From a virus, in the IMG/VR virus record IMGVR_UViG_3300025088_000059, positions 1 to 22,228 of that record: 22,228 nt of DNA; one strand, given 5' to 3'. Under the pieces are notes generated by a model. That model ran no database searches and had not been told where the DNA came from. It was given only the letters and a program-made list of their open reading frames with translations. Of this stretch, positions 13,552 through 20,476 are shown piece after piece (within the stretch, counting starts at the first letter, position 1; every line of letters begins with the position of its first letter). Both the position numbers and the translations under genes were made by a program.

Positions 13552-14844
13552 CTAGGCTTGGTCTTCGTGCTTTCTGAGGAAATAGACGTTGTTTAAAATA
13601 ATACAGGCGTCCACGTCCTCGACCGCTTGACAAGCGGCGTAGTAGGTCCATTGGACCAACCCGCCTTCTTTGGGGTTGTCTTCGAACTTCACCCGGCGCG
13701 AGCCGTCTAGTTCGTAATACGACAGGTTTTTCCAAGCGGTGATCATCACTTGGCGGGCTTTCATCCCCATCACCCGGTTGGAAACCAGGCCGCCAAAGCT
13801 CGAAAGCATTTGGGCAATATAGGATTTATTGCTCACCAAGGGGTTGGACCCGTCGATCGTGGCCATCAATTTGGCCTCGGCCTCGGCGGCCACGTCCCTG
13901 GACAACATCACCTCTAAGTCCCCTTCAAAGGCGATATCCTCGGGCAGTAAATCGGCCATGGCGTCCGAAACCGCCTGGTCTAGGGTCTCGAAGTGCCCCA
14001 CCTGGGAGATCAAAACCGTTGCCCCGAAGGTTTCGACGGTATAGGCGGATTCGATCACCAAATTGTTGGCGTCGGTGCCCGCTTTTAATAAAAATTCGCC
14101 GTTGTAGTTGACGGAAAACCGAATCCGCACCATCCCGCCTGCGATAAAGCCGTGGCCAGGCAAGGGGATTTGGACCTCGTTAGGAACCCCACCTAGGTTC
14201 GCCACTACCGCGCCCGCGCCCGAAAGTTCGCGTTTAGGCCCGACGATAATCACCGAGCCGCCATCGCCCATATTGTCCAATACGTTGGCGGGCTTGCCAT
14301 AGGTGGCGTCGCGCATCAACTGCTCGAAACCTAGGTCCACCGCCTGCAACTTTGCCTCATCGGTGCCCTCGCCTTGGGGATTGGCCGCTTGGCTGGTGCC
14401 ACGCAGGGCGATGGCGGCCATTTCGTCGGACATTTTTTTGGCGTACCACTCCTTGATCATCCCGGCGAACACCTCTTGGCTACCGCCTGCGGCGCTAAAC
14501 CAGGTGTCTAGGAGCCCATAAGGGATCACATAGTCGAAATCCCGCTCTTTGACTTCGTAGCGGCTCACCGAATCGGCGATTTTTTCCTTTGGCGACCGGG
14601 TCCCCCGCCCATGGATGGTGCCGGTGATTTTGCCAAAAATCTTTTTGGCCGAGGGGTGCTTTACGATCACCCGGTTGATCCGGTCCAACAGCGGGTTGGC
14701 TTTGATCCGCTCGGAAACGATTTGTTCTTGGTCCCCGCGAGACAAAGAAAAAACCGCGCCCGGCTGGACTTGGTAGGCGAGGGCCTGGGCATCGGCCAAT
14801 TCCTTGATTGCCGCGTGGGCGGCGGGGCTTAATACATGCTGCAT
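13552..14844 (-). CDS. Major capsid protein, gpN family (with inserted beta module)
   Basis: A 430-aa capsid protein starting at 14844 behind AAGGAG. P2 gpN-like segments: PLLDRINRVIVKHPSAKKIFG (residues ~51-71; N has FL.rINv..V.e..G.kig), RDFDYVIPYGLLDTW (101-115), MSDEMAAIALRGTSQA.NP (138-156, the r..DfimiGfnGt...SN p segment), the ISDAMADLLPED helix, and the closing AWKNLSYYELDGSRRVKFEDN (N: lenLsiYyq.gs.Rr.i.dnP). P2 N has about 357 aa; the surplus of ~70 equals an inserted beta module at residues 218-280. Capsid assembles on the scaffold from the preceding gene. Confidence 0.9.
   Translation of the reverse strand: MQHVLSPAAHAAIKELADAQALAYQVQPGAVFSLSRGDQEQIVSERIKANPLLDRINRVIVKHPSAKKIFGKITGTIHGRGTRSPKEKIADSVSRYEVKERDFDYVIPYGLLDTWFSAAGGSQEVFAGMIKEWYAKKMSDEMAAIALRGTSQAANPQGEGTDEAKLQAVDLGFEQLMRDATYGKPANVLDNMGDGGSVIIVGPKRELSGAGAVVANLGGVPNEVQIPLPGHGFIAGGMVRIRFSVNYNGEFLLKAGTDANNLVIESAYTVETFGATVLISQVGHFETLDQAVSDAMADLLPEDIAFEGDLEVMLSRDVAAEAEAKLMATIDGSNPLVSNKSYIAQMLSSFGGLVSNRVMGMKARQVMITAWKNLSYYELDGSRRVKFEDNPKEGGLVQWTYYAACQAVEDVDACIILNNVYFLRKHEDQA
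14005..14193 (-). other. Inserted FCCH-like beta module within the capsid protein
   Basis: Capsid residues about 218-280. Key pattern: GGVPNEVQIPLPGHGFIAGG, then MVRIRF, VNYNGEFLL, a T-D-A spacing, NLVI and YTVETFGA. It matches the sheath module at 8948-9130 at roughly 27 of 58 aligned positions by eye. It interrupts the region that in P2 gpN lies between the LGWLQ-type helix and the helix before DLVVIVG, so it probably projects from the shell surface. Confidence 0.72.
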
Positions 14845-14869
14845 TTTTTGCTCCTTAGATGGTTATGGC

Positions 14870-15145
14870 CTAGATCAGGCTGGGGATTTTACCTGCCCCG
14901 CTAGTGCCATGCACCGGGGGGGTCTTGGCGGCTGGATCGTCTTCTTGCTTTAAAGCGGCCAATTCCTTTTCGAGCCCTTTAATTTTTCCGGCCTGCTCGG
15001 CCAGTGCTTTTTGAGCTTCGGCCAAGGCCGTTTGGTTTTGGGCCAGCACTTCTTGCGCGGCGGCCAAAGCCTGGGCCTGGGCTAACAATTCGGCGCTAGG
15101 CGCTGGGCTTTGGGGCTCTGCTGCTGGGGTTTCTTCGCCTGCCAT
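14870..15145 (-). CDS. Internal-start scaffold protein (Nu3-like)
   Basis: An in-frame ATG at 15145 (codon 311 of the protease-scaffold gene) has GGAG six bases upstream, as good as the true starts in this operon. It would make a 91-aa protein beginning MAGEETPAAEPQSPAPSAEL, consisting of the coiled-coil scaffold alone. The break falls between the protease domain and coiled coil. Lambda Nu3 arises the same way from inside gene C. I infer, but cannot prove, that it is translated separately to make more scaffold than protease. Confidence 0.6.
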   Translation of the reverse strand: MAGEETPAAEPQSPAPSAELLAQAQALAAAQEVLAQNQTALAEAQKALAEQAGKIKGLEKELAALKQEDDPAAKTPPVHGTSGAGKIPSLI

Positions 15146-16075
15146 GGGTTGCTCCGTCTGGTGGTTGGCGTTTTGCCTGGGTGAATCCCCCGGCTTGGAT
15201 TGGTTCAACTCGGCCACTAACTGGCCCAGGGGTTTTACCCCGTCGATCATGCCCCGGTTCAAGGCTTCGGGTCCGTCCACCACAAATCCTTGGCCAAATT
15301 CACTTTGGACCTTTTGGCTAGTGATGCCCCGGTAACGAGCCACGGCACTAATAAAATGCACGGCGCTGCGGTCCACCATTTGCTGAAACAGCTTTTCCCC
15401 TTTTTTGTCGGCGGGGGTGGCGGTTTTGTCGGGTGACTGGGAGGAAACCACGGTGTAATCGTCTAGCCCCATCGCCTCCCGGCCCCGGCTGTCGTCGGTG
15501 TATTGCACCAAAACCCCGATCGAGCCTACCAGCGCCCCTTGGTTGGCGTAAATTTTTCTGGCCGCCGAGGCGATCCAATAGGCCGCCGAGGCGCAGGTGC
15601 CCGAGGCGTGGGCGTAGGTGGGTTTGGGCGCGTTTTTGATCAACTCAGCGGTCTCGGCCACTTGGTAGATCGAGCCGCCAGGGCTATCAATCCGCAGCAC
15701 CACCGCTTTAATTTTGGGGTCCGCCCACGCTTGGTTCAGGGTTTTAACTAGGATTTCTAGGCTGGTGCCGCCCGATACGTTAAACAGCAGGTTGGCTTTT
15801 GGATAAATAGGCCCATATAGGTTGACCACGGCCACGCCTCCCACCACCTCGGCGAGGTAGCTTTGGCTTAGGCTCCCCTGGTCGAGTCCTAACACCGCGC
15901 CCGGAATTTGGGCCCCTTCGGCGTCTAGCATCTGGCGGCGCTCCTGGGCCTCGGCCAGGGCGGCTAGGTTTTTATTGCCTCGCAAAACCCCTAAAATCAT
16001 TTCGGCGGCCTCGGGCATAATAGCCAAGGGAGTGGCGGCGAATTCGGCCAAAGCGAGGGGGTAGGGTGTGGGCAT
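14870..16075 (-). CDS. Prohead protease (S49/lambda C-type) fused to scaffold
   Basis: A 401-aa protein. Residues ~75-290 form an S49 (SppA/lambda C) serine protease: VAVVNLYGPIYP, VVLRIDSPGGSIYQVAETAE (124-143), ASGTCASAAYWIASAARKIY (157-176, nucleophile Ser163) and VSSQSPDKTATP with Lys217 as a candidate general base. The N-terminus TPLAIMPEAAEMIL matches lambda C-type proteins, supporting the ATG at 16075 despite a weak ribosome site. Residues ~311-401 are Ala/Gln/Glu-rich coiled coil (LLAQAQALAAAQEVLAQNQT), the scaffold. P2 instead uses the unrelated S73 protease gpO at this locus, so the head module is a mosaic. It processes the scaffold and capsid in the prohead. Confidence 0.87.
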   Translation of the reverse strand: MPTPYPLALAEFAATPLAIMPEAAEMILGVLRGNKNLAALAEAQERRQMLDAEGAQIPGAVLGLDQGSLSQSYLAEVVGGVAVVNLYGPIYPKANLLFNVSGGTSLEILVKTLNQAWADPKIKAVVLRIDSPGGSIYQVAETAELIKNAPKPTYAHASGTCASAAYWIASAARKIYANQGALVGSIGVLVQYTDDSRGREAMGLDDYTVVSSQSPDKTATPADKKGEKLFQQMVDRSAVHFISAVARYRGITSQKVQSEFGQGFVVDGPEALNRGMIDGVKPLGQLVAELNQSKPGDSPRQNANHQTEQPMAGEETPAAEPQSPAPSAELLAQAQALAAAQEVLAQNQTALAEAQKALAEQAGKIKGLEKELAALKQEDDPAAKTPPVHGTSGAGKIPSLI

Positions 16076-16098
16076 CTATTGATCCAAAATTCGGGTTT

Positions 16099-16116
16099 TG
16101 TGATCGTTCTTATACA
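16099..16116 (+). promoter_or_regulatory. Candidate Ogr/Delta late-activator binding site
   Basis: TGTGATCGTTCTTATACA fits the TGT-N12-ACA dyad bound by P2 Ogr and P4 Delta near -55 of late promoters. It is in the divergent region 16076-16236 between protease and terminase genes, where P2 has its P_P and P_O promoters. If centred at -55, rightward transcription would start near 16162, leaving a ~75-nt leader before terminase. For leftward transcription it is too close (24 bp) to the protease start; a TATAAG at 16109-16114 on the minus strand could be a -10 overlapping the site. No clear sigma70 -35 is visible in the rest of the gap. The Ogr-type protein is encoded at 19353. Confidence 0.5.
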
Positions 16117-16236
16117 CCACTTGACCACCCATATTCCCATCGCGCAACCGTGCGGACTGTGGATTGATGGTGGACCACGGGCGGGGCGCTCTTAAAGAAG
16201 GGGAGCCTCTGTTATGGTGGGAAAAAAGGAGGGACA

Positions 16237-18057
16237 TTGGCGCACCCCAAAGCGATCAAAAACGCAGCAAAAAGGCAATATGAATTAGGGAGAACACTCC
16301 AGGAGGTGGCCGCCTATTTGCTCGCCCAAAGGGGCGTAGAGATTAGCACCCGCACCCTGCGTGGGTGGAAAAAAGAAGAGCGATGGTTGTGCAAAGTCGA
16401 TTCCTTGACCATCGCCGAGTTGCGCGTCGATGAACTGAGCCGGGCCGCCTCGACCGGCAAGGTCAAAGACCTTAATATTTACCGGGAATTACAAGAGGCG
16501 GTCAAAATCAGGGACCAACTCCGCCAAAAAAAAGAAAAAGACGAACTGCAAAAATTGAGGGCTAAGGAAGGGCCGAAGAATAAACCCCAAAAATTGGGAC
16601 GGAATAACTTTTCCCAGGTCAATTTGGCCAAGGTTGAGAAGCCTTTTTTTTACCTGCACCAACTCAATTTTTTAGCCGATCCAGCCGAGTTTCGTTTTTA
16701 CCTAAAAAGCCGCCAGGTTGGCCTTACTTTTGCGATTGCGTGGGAAGCCCTAGTCCGCCTAATAGAGACAGGAAATAATCAAATTTTTATTTCTGCCTCA
16801 AGGCGGCAAGTGGGCATTATTCGCCAAGCTATCCGCATTTTTTCTCAAAAGTATCTGGGCGTAGAGCTAAGAGGCACCGACGAAATAACGGTCCAATTAA
16901 AAGACAAAGGGGAGGCGAGCTTTGTTTTTCTTTCGACCAATGCGGAAACCGCCCAAGGTTATCATGGGGACCTTTATTTTGACGAATTTTGCTGGATTCC
17001 TCGGCTTGAAGATATTTTAGAAACCGCCCGGCCAATGGCGATCCAAGGCAACTACCGGATCACCTACGTTTCCACCCCCTCGGTCACCTCCCACGCCTCT
17101 TTCCAGATCTGGGAAGGCACCGACGACAAAGGAAAAGCCATTACCGACGCAATCCACCGAGTCAAGATCACCTTAGACGACGCCATCAAGGGCGGCTTTG
17201 ACCTGATTAGTTGGGATAAAATAGACAGGCTAGGCTATTCGGAGCGGCAAAAGGATTTTCTATTCCGCTGTGGTTGGCTTTCGGATTCGGGCTCTTTGTT
17301 TAAATTCGACGATTTGCAAGCCTGTTATTTCACCAAGGGGACCGAAACCAAAAAGGGCGAATGGATCAACGAACCCGCCCCCTTGCCCGATCACAACCCC
17401 GCCGAGGGCTTCCCTGTGGACCTGGGCTTTGACCCAAACGGAGGTGGGGAAAAGGGAGACAGGGCCAGCTTGGCCGCGCTGGAGGATCGAGGGGACCGCT
17501 TGCGGGTGATCGAGGCCAAAAGCTTTGGGAATCAGTCGATCAACTGGCAAGTGGCCCAGATCAAAAAAGCGGTCAAACGCTTTAAGGCCCGGTCTTTAAC
17601 CATCGACGCAACCGGGATCGGGGCCCAAATCATCAACCTTTTAGCAGGTTTCAGCGCTGAACTTGACTGGCGTTTCGAGGTCCACCCCTTGGTTTATTCC
17701 CTTGAATCAAAATGGGACTTGGTTTTTCACGTCGAGCGCCTGGTGGCCCAAAAGCGGCTGGAGTGGGACGGCCAACACAAAGAAATTTTGCAAGCCTTCC
17801 TGGCGATCAAAACGGGCAACACCTCAACCGGGCGGGCAACGATCCGGGCGGACCGAAAAAAAGGGGTTGGCCATGCCGATCTGTTTTGGGCACTGGCCCA
17901 CGCGGCCAGCCGGTCCCCGGTCGAAGGCTCCAAATTATCCTCGCGCCCAAAAGGGGTTGGCTTCGGAATCACCACGGGCGCAAATGGTAGCGCCCCTTTA
18001 AAAACCGGCACCGGGGGCTTAGTCCCTGGCATTAACCTAGGACTTACCAGTGGATAA
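16237..18057 (+). CDS. Terminase large subunit (ATPase/nuclease), gpP family
   Basis: A 606-aa packaging motor, close to P2 gpP (about 590 aa). The N-terminal ~50 residues are a helix-turn-helix-like region (YELGRTLQEVAAYLLAQRGV, then RTLRGWKKEERW) as in P2 P. The ATPase has a P2-type deviant Walker A, KSRQVGLT (157-164), and a Walker B, GDLYFDEFCWI (244-254). The C-terminal RNase H-like nuclease has Asp residues in PVDLGFDPNGG and LTIDATGIGAQ, with a late GVGHADLFWALAHA. The start is TTG at 16237, with AAGGAGGG four bases upstream; the ATG at 16214 is out of frame. It overlaps the portal gene by 8 nt. Confidence 0.92.
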   Translation: MAHPKAIKNAAKRQYELGRTLQEVAAYLLAQRGVEISTRTLRGWKKEERWLCKVDSLTIAELRVDELSRAASTGKVKDLNIYRELQEAVKIRDQLRQKKEKDELQKLRAKEGPKNKPQKLGRNNFSQVNLAKVEKPFFYLHQLNFLADPAEFRFYLKSRQVGLTFAIAWEALVRLIETGNNQIFISASRRQVGIIRQAIRIFSQKYLGVELRGTDEITVQLKDKGEASFVFLSTNAETAQGYHGDLYFDEFCWIPRLEDILETARPMAIQGNYRITYVSTPSVTSHASFQIWEGTDDKGKAITDAIHRVKITLDDAIKGGFDLISWDKIDRLGYSERQKDFLFRCGWLSDSGSLFKFDDLQACYFTKGTETKKGEWINEPAPLPDHNPAEGFPVDLGFDPNGGGEKGDRASLAALEDRGDRLRVIEAKSFGNQSINWQVAQIKKAVKRFKARSLTIDATGIGAQIINLLAGFSAELDWRFEVHPLVYSLESKWDLVFHVERLVAQKRLEWDGQHKEILQAFLAIKTGNTSTGRATIRADRKKGVGHADLFWALAHAASRSPVEGSKLSSRPKGVGFGITTGANGSAPLKTGTGGLVPGINLGLTSG

Positions 18058-19303
18058 CAACAAATACGGCCTAGCCTCGGGCAATGCCCAAACAGACCCT
18101 TTAACTATCCAAGCGGCGGGGCTATCTGAAAAGGCCATCAAACAGTTGCAAATCGTAAAGCCCTTTGATTCGGGGATCGCCACCGGGGACTGGCTAGAAC
18201 CGCCGATCAACCCCGAGACCATCACCGCCCTACTCCGGCTGAACGCGCTGCACGAAAGCGCGATCCACCTTCGAACCCGCTTGGTTTGCGCGGGATACCG
18301 CCCCCATGAACTAAATCTGGATCATAAGGAATTACCAGAAAAACCAACCGCAAAACAGCGGCTTGATTTTTTCCGATCGAGGGCCCGGTTTCTGGCGCGG
18401 TTTCCCAAGTCGGCCCTTTATGCCTTTGTGTTTGACCGCTCCGTTTTTGGCTATGGGGCGCTGCAAATAGTGCAAAATAGGGGCAAAAGTTTTTCCAGTT
18501 TGAGGCGGCTTAACGCGCGGGTGTTGCGAATCACCAAAAAAGGGCTTTTTGGACAACTGGACCAGGGAAAACTAGTTAATACCCTAGCACCAGAGCAAGT
18601 GATTTATTCGTTTCAGCCCTGCCCCGAATCCGATTTTTACGGAGTCCCCGAATATTCGGGGGCGATTACCGACATTGCCTTAGCGGCGGCGGCCAAGGGC
18701 CAACGAATCCATTTTTACAACTCAAACGGGCTGGTCTCGGCGCTGCTCCTTTTAAACGTGAACTTCCAGGACTGGATCACCCCCGAAGCAATGGCCGGAA
18801 AAACGCCCGATGAAATAGCCGAGATGGTCGGCGATATTGAGTCAAAACTGGTGGACGCGATCAGGACCAGCAACACCCCAGGTGGATCAAAACAGGTTTT
18901 GCTCAATTTTCGGGGCATATTGAAGGACCAAAAAATAGAGGAAATTTTTAAATTTGTGGATTTAAGTCAGAGCTTGGCTAAAGACGATTTCGACAAAACC
19001 ACCGCCGAGGCTCGCTTGTCGATTTATGAGGCCCACCAAATCCCCGCCGAGTTGATCAACACCGCATTTATTGGCAAGTCGGCCCCCGATTTCAACAAGG
19101 TCTTGGCGAACTATTACCGTCTGGTGGTGGCCCCCATCGCCGAGCAAATCGCCGAGGAAATCAACGCCCAATTGGACCCCCAATTTTGGATTAAATTAGA
19201 CCCTAATTTTGACGATTTATTGCGCGCGACCGGGGCCGGAGATGCGGGGGACAAGAAAGGCCCGGAAAAACCAGGAGGGGAAGAGGTAAAAGGCTTGAAA
19301 TAA
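18050..19303 (+). CDS. Portal protein, gpQ family
   Basis: A 417-aa protein downstream of terminase, as P2 Q after P. Family traits: DWLEPPINPETITALLRLNA (residues ~47-67, the yyePPv....La.l...n..H.sai..k segment), FVFDRSVFGYGALQIVQNR (~128-146, D....GN.Y.q..rn..g), VIYSFQPCPESDFYGVPEYSG (the vihl...d..q.iYGlPey motif), and VDLSQSLAKDDFDKTTAEAR, then YEAHQIPAELI (the D.F.....ts..dIlaaHrvPpqL motif). P2 Q has about 344 aa. The start is GTG at 18050 (AGGA seven bases upstream), eight bases inside terminase. It forms the dodecameric DNA gate. Confidence 0.92.
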   Translation: MDNNKYGLASGNAQTDPLTIQAAGLSEKAIKQLQIVKPFDSGIATGDWLEPPINPETITALLRLNALHESAIHLRTRLVCAGYRPHELNLDHKELPEKPTAKQRLDFFRSRARFLARFPKSALYAFVFDRSVFGYGALQIVQNRGKSFSSLRRLNARVLRITKKGLFGQLDQGKLVNTLAPEQVIYSFQPCPESDFYGVPEYSGAITDIALAAAAKGQRIHFYNSNGLVSALLLLNVNFQDWITPEAMAGKTPDEIAEMVGDIESKLVDAIRTSNTPGGSKQVLLNFRGILKDQKIEEIFKFVDLSQSLAKDDFDKTTAEARLSIYEAHQIPAELINTAFIGKSAPDFNKVLANYYRLVVAPIAEQIAEEINAQLDPQFWIKLDPNFDDLLRATGAGDAGDKKGPEKPGGEEVKGLK

Positions 19304-19352
19304 TTGGCTGGATGAGGGAATATAGGGGACAAATTCGATAGGGGAGGGCAAG

Positions 19353-19592
19353 GTGGCAAACTACATGAAAGGACGTTGTAAACATTGCGGTTCCCGCGCC
19401 TCGATCATCCGCACCGACCCTGACCCGGAGGGTTGTGCCTTGATCAGCTATCGGTGCGACAATCCCAAATGCGCCGCCGAATACCAAGCCTCCCTATCCT
19501 ACCTGGGTGAAACCCGCCCCCCCCAAGCGCCGCAAGCCCACATCCAAAGCAGCTTCTTTGATTACACCCCTAGGGGTTGTCAGAGGTCATAA
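19353..19592 (+). CDS. ogr: Late-gene transcription activator, Ogr/Delta family
   Basis: A 79-aa protein with Cys9, Cys12, Cys35 and Cys40, which is CX2C-X22-CX4C, exactly the P2 Ogr/P4 Delta zinc spacing. The flanking sequence RCKHCGSRASIIRT and YRCDNPKCAAEYQASLSYLG resembles Ogr's fhCP.C...ahaRtSr and y.QC.N..Cs.tF.t.es. The start is GTG at 19353 (GGGAGG five bases upstream); an ATG at 19365 is possible. It is the last gene of the terminase-portal operon; in P2 ogr ends the D tail operon. If the site at 16099 drives this operon, it would amplify its own production. It binds RNA polymerase alpha in relatives. Confidence 0.88.
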   Translation: MANYMKGRCKHCGSRASIIRTDPDPEGCALISYRCDNPKCAAEYQASLSYLGETRPPQAPQAHIQSSFFDYTPRGCQRS

Positions 19593-19606
19593 GCTGCCCA
19601 TTTCCA

Positions 19607-19909
19607 CTAGCCCCCCACTTCTTCGGCGACCTTGATTGGCACTATTGATTCCAGGTCTGCCCCCAATTCGGCTTGTTTGAGGTCGAATTGGCTTTGCAGG
19701 TTCGCCCAAAACTGGGGGCTGGTCCCAAAATACCGCCCCAGCTTAAGGGCTACGGTCGGGCTAATTGAGCGCAACCCCCGGCGAATCTGGCCGATTTGAT
19801 CCGGCTTCAGGCCGGTCGCCTGCGCCAATTTTCGGTCATTAAGCCCAAATTCGGCCATAAACTCGGCGAGGTGTTCCCCAGTGTGGGGCAGTTTGTTTTT
19901 TGTGGCCAT
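19607..19909 (-). CDS. higA: HigA-type antitoxin (HTH)
   Basis: A 100-aa XRE-type helix-turn-helix protein: HTGEHLAEFMAEFGLNDRKL, then AQATGLKPDQIGQIRRGLRS and SPTVALKLGRYFGTSPQFWANLQSQFDL. This is the HigA pattern (HPGe.L.Efl.e.glsq..LA..lgvp...in.i..GkR.itadtAlrLgr.fgtspefWlnLQ..yDL). It follows the toxin gene by 14 bp, the reversed order typical for higBA. It ends 14 bp from the Ogr gene, tail to tail. It neutralises the toxin and probably represses the pair. Confidence 0.93.
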   Translation of the reverse strand: MATKNKLPHTGEHLAEFMAEFGLNDRKLAQATGLKPDQIGQIRRGLRSISPTVALKLGRYFGTSPQFWANLQSQFDLKQAELGADLESIVPIKVAEEVGG

Positions 19910-19923
19910 TGGGCCCCCTTTAG

Positions 19924-20205
19924 TTAGTGGTAGTCCGTAATTTTTACATCGAAGGCTTGCCCGCTTTCAAAGCGAAAGACCACCCGCCATTGTTCGTTTA
20001 TCCGAATCGAATAAAACCCGGCCAAGTCGCCTTTTAGAGCTTCTAAGCGGTGCGAAGGAGGACCTAACAAATCGTCTAAGGTCAAAGCGGCATCAATCCT
20101 TTGCAACCGCATCAAAGCACGTTTGGCGATTTGCGGAGGCAACGCTTTGACCCGATCGCCCTGGCTGATTTTTTCGGTTTGTTTGTCTTGAAAGCTTTTG
20201 ATCAT
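19924..20205 (-). CDS. higB: HigB-type toxin (RelE superfamily)
   Basis: A 93-aa RelE-type toxin: MIKSFQDKQTEKISQGDRVK, then LPPQIAKRALMRLQRIDAAL, DLLGPPSHRLEALKGDLAGF, YSIRINEQWRVVFRFESGQA and VKITDYH. This is almost a textbook HigB (yn-type): IkSFrdk.te.if.g.rs..lp.....a.rkL..ld.a....dL..pPg.rLe.LkGdr.GqysirindqwRi.Frw..g.a..V.i.DYH, with the usual active-site Lys/Arg/His residues (K84, R66, H93). It cleaves mRNA on ribosomes. Placement within a phage accessory region suggests lysogenic stabilisation or anti-phage competition. Confidence 0.94.
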   Translation of the reverse strand: MIKSFQDKQTEKISQGDRVKALPPQIAKRALMRLQRIDAALTLDDLLGPPSHRLEALKGDLAGFYSIRINEQWRVVFRFESGQAFDVKITDYH

Positions 20206-20223
20206 CAGCCGTTTTTCCTTTGC

Positions 20224-20251
20224 TGTTGTCCTAATATATCGCGCAACAACA
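20224..20251 (-). promoter_or_regulatory. Possible higBA operator/promoter
   Basis: An inverted repeat TGTTGT (20224-20229) and ACAACA (20246-20251) is centred 19 bp upstream of the higB start, with half-sites two helical turns apart. On the minus strand a TATATT (-10-like) sits between the arms. A HigA-family HTH protein commonly binds such a repeat. Confidence 0.35.
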
Positions 20252-20264
20252 CATTAAGGCGAGT

Positions 20265-20291
20265 AAAAAATATTGTTTCACGATATTTTTT
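20265..20291. repeat. AT-rich inverted repeat upstream of higBA
   Basis: AAAAAATATTG (20265-20275) and CGATATTTTTT (20281-20291) form an 11-bp stem with one G-T pair and a 5-nt loop. The stem includes T tracts on both strands, so it could act as a bidirectional terminator or a protein-binding site. It is much more AT-rich than the surrounding DNA. Confidence 0.45.
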
Positions 20292-20315
20292 TTGAAAAAG
20301 CTAATTCCCCGCCCC

Positions 20316-20344
20316 CCACTGAGTGACTTAAAGTCACTCAGTGG
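20316..20344. repeat. 29-bp near-perfect palindrome at the accessory operon end
   Basis: Two 14-bp arms, CCACTGAGTGACTT (20316-20329) and its exact reverse complement (20331-20344), are separated by one A. Folded, it is a 12-bp stem with a TTAAA loop. It includes the stop codon of the 44-aa gene. Neither side has an adjacent T-tract: it is flanked by a run of Gs on the minus-strand exit and TTCTCC on the plus-strand exit. Confidence 0.75.
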
Positions 20345-20468
20345 TTCTCCGATTATGGCAGTGGTATTTTTTGGATTTTTTGGCTCGCCGGTCGTCGATA
20401 TAACTGATCATTAAACCAGCCAAAAACAAACAACCTGTGAAACCTAAAATAGCCCAAAAAACGTCCAC
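20334..20468 (-). CDS. 44-aa single-TM protein (unknown)
   Basis: The start is the GTG at 20468 with AGGAGG four bases upstream, overlapping the preceding stop (TAGGAGG). The longer reading to 20615 crosses the previous gene in another frame and is rejected. The protein has one hydrophobic stretch, FWAILGFTGCLFLAGLMISY, then a strongly basic tail (DDRRAKKSKKYHCHNRRTTE). It would insert with the basic tail in the cytoplasm. No family recognised. Its 3' end lies within the 29-bp palindrome. It looks like a phage accessory membrane peptide, perhaps for exclusion or lysis, but there is no evidence for either. Confidence 0.55.
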   Translation of the reverse strand: MDVFWAILGFTGCLFLAGLMISYIDDRRAKKSKKYHCHNRRTTE

Positions 20469-20476
20469 TGCCCCTC

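Noticed and set aside
16158-16176. A second TGT-N-AC site in the divergent region
   Set aside because: TGT at 16158-16160 is followed by GAC, not ACA, at the right distance; counted as a near miss.
19570-19581. ACCCCTAGGGGT palindrome as a terminator for the plus operon
   Set aside because: Only 12 bp with no loop, inside the Ogr coding sequence and without a following T-tract.
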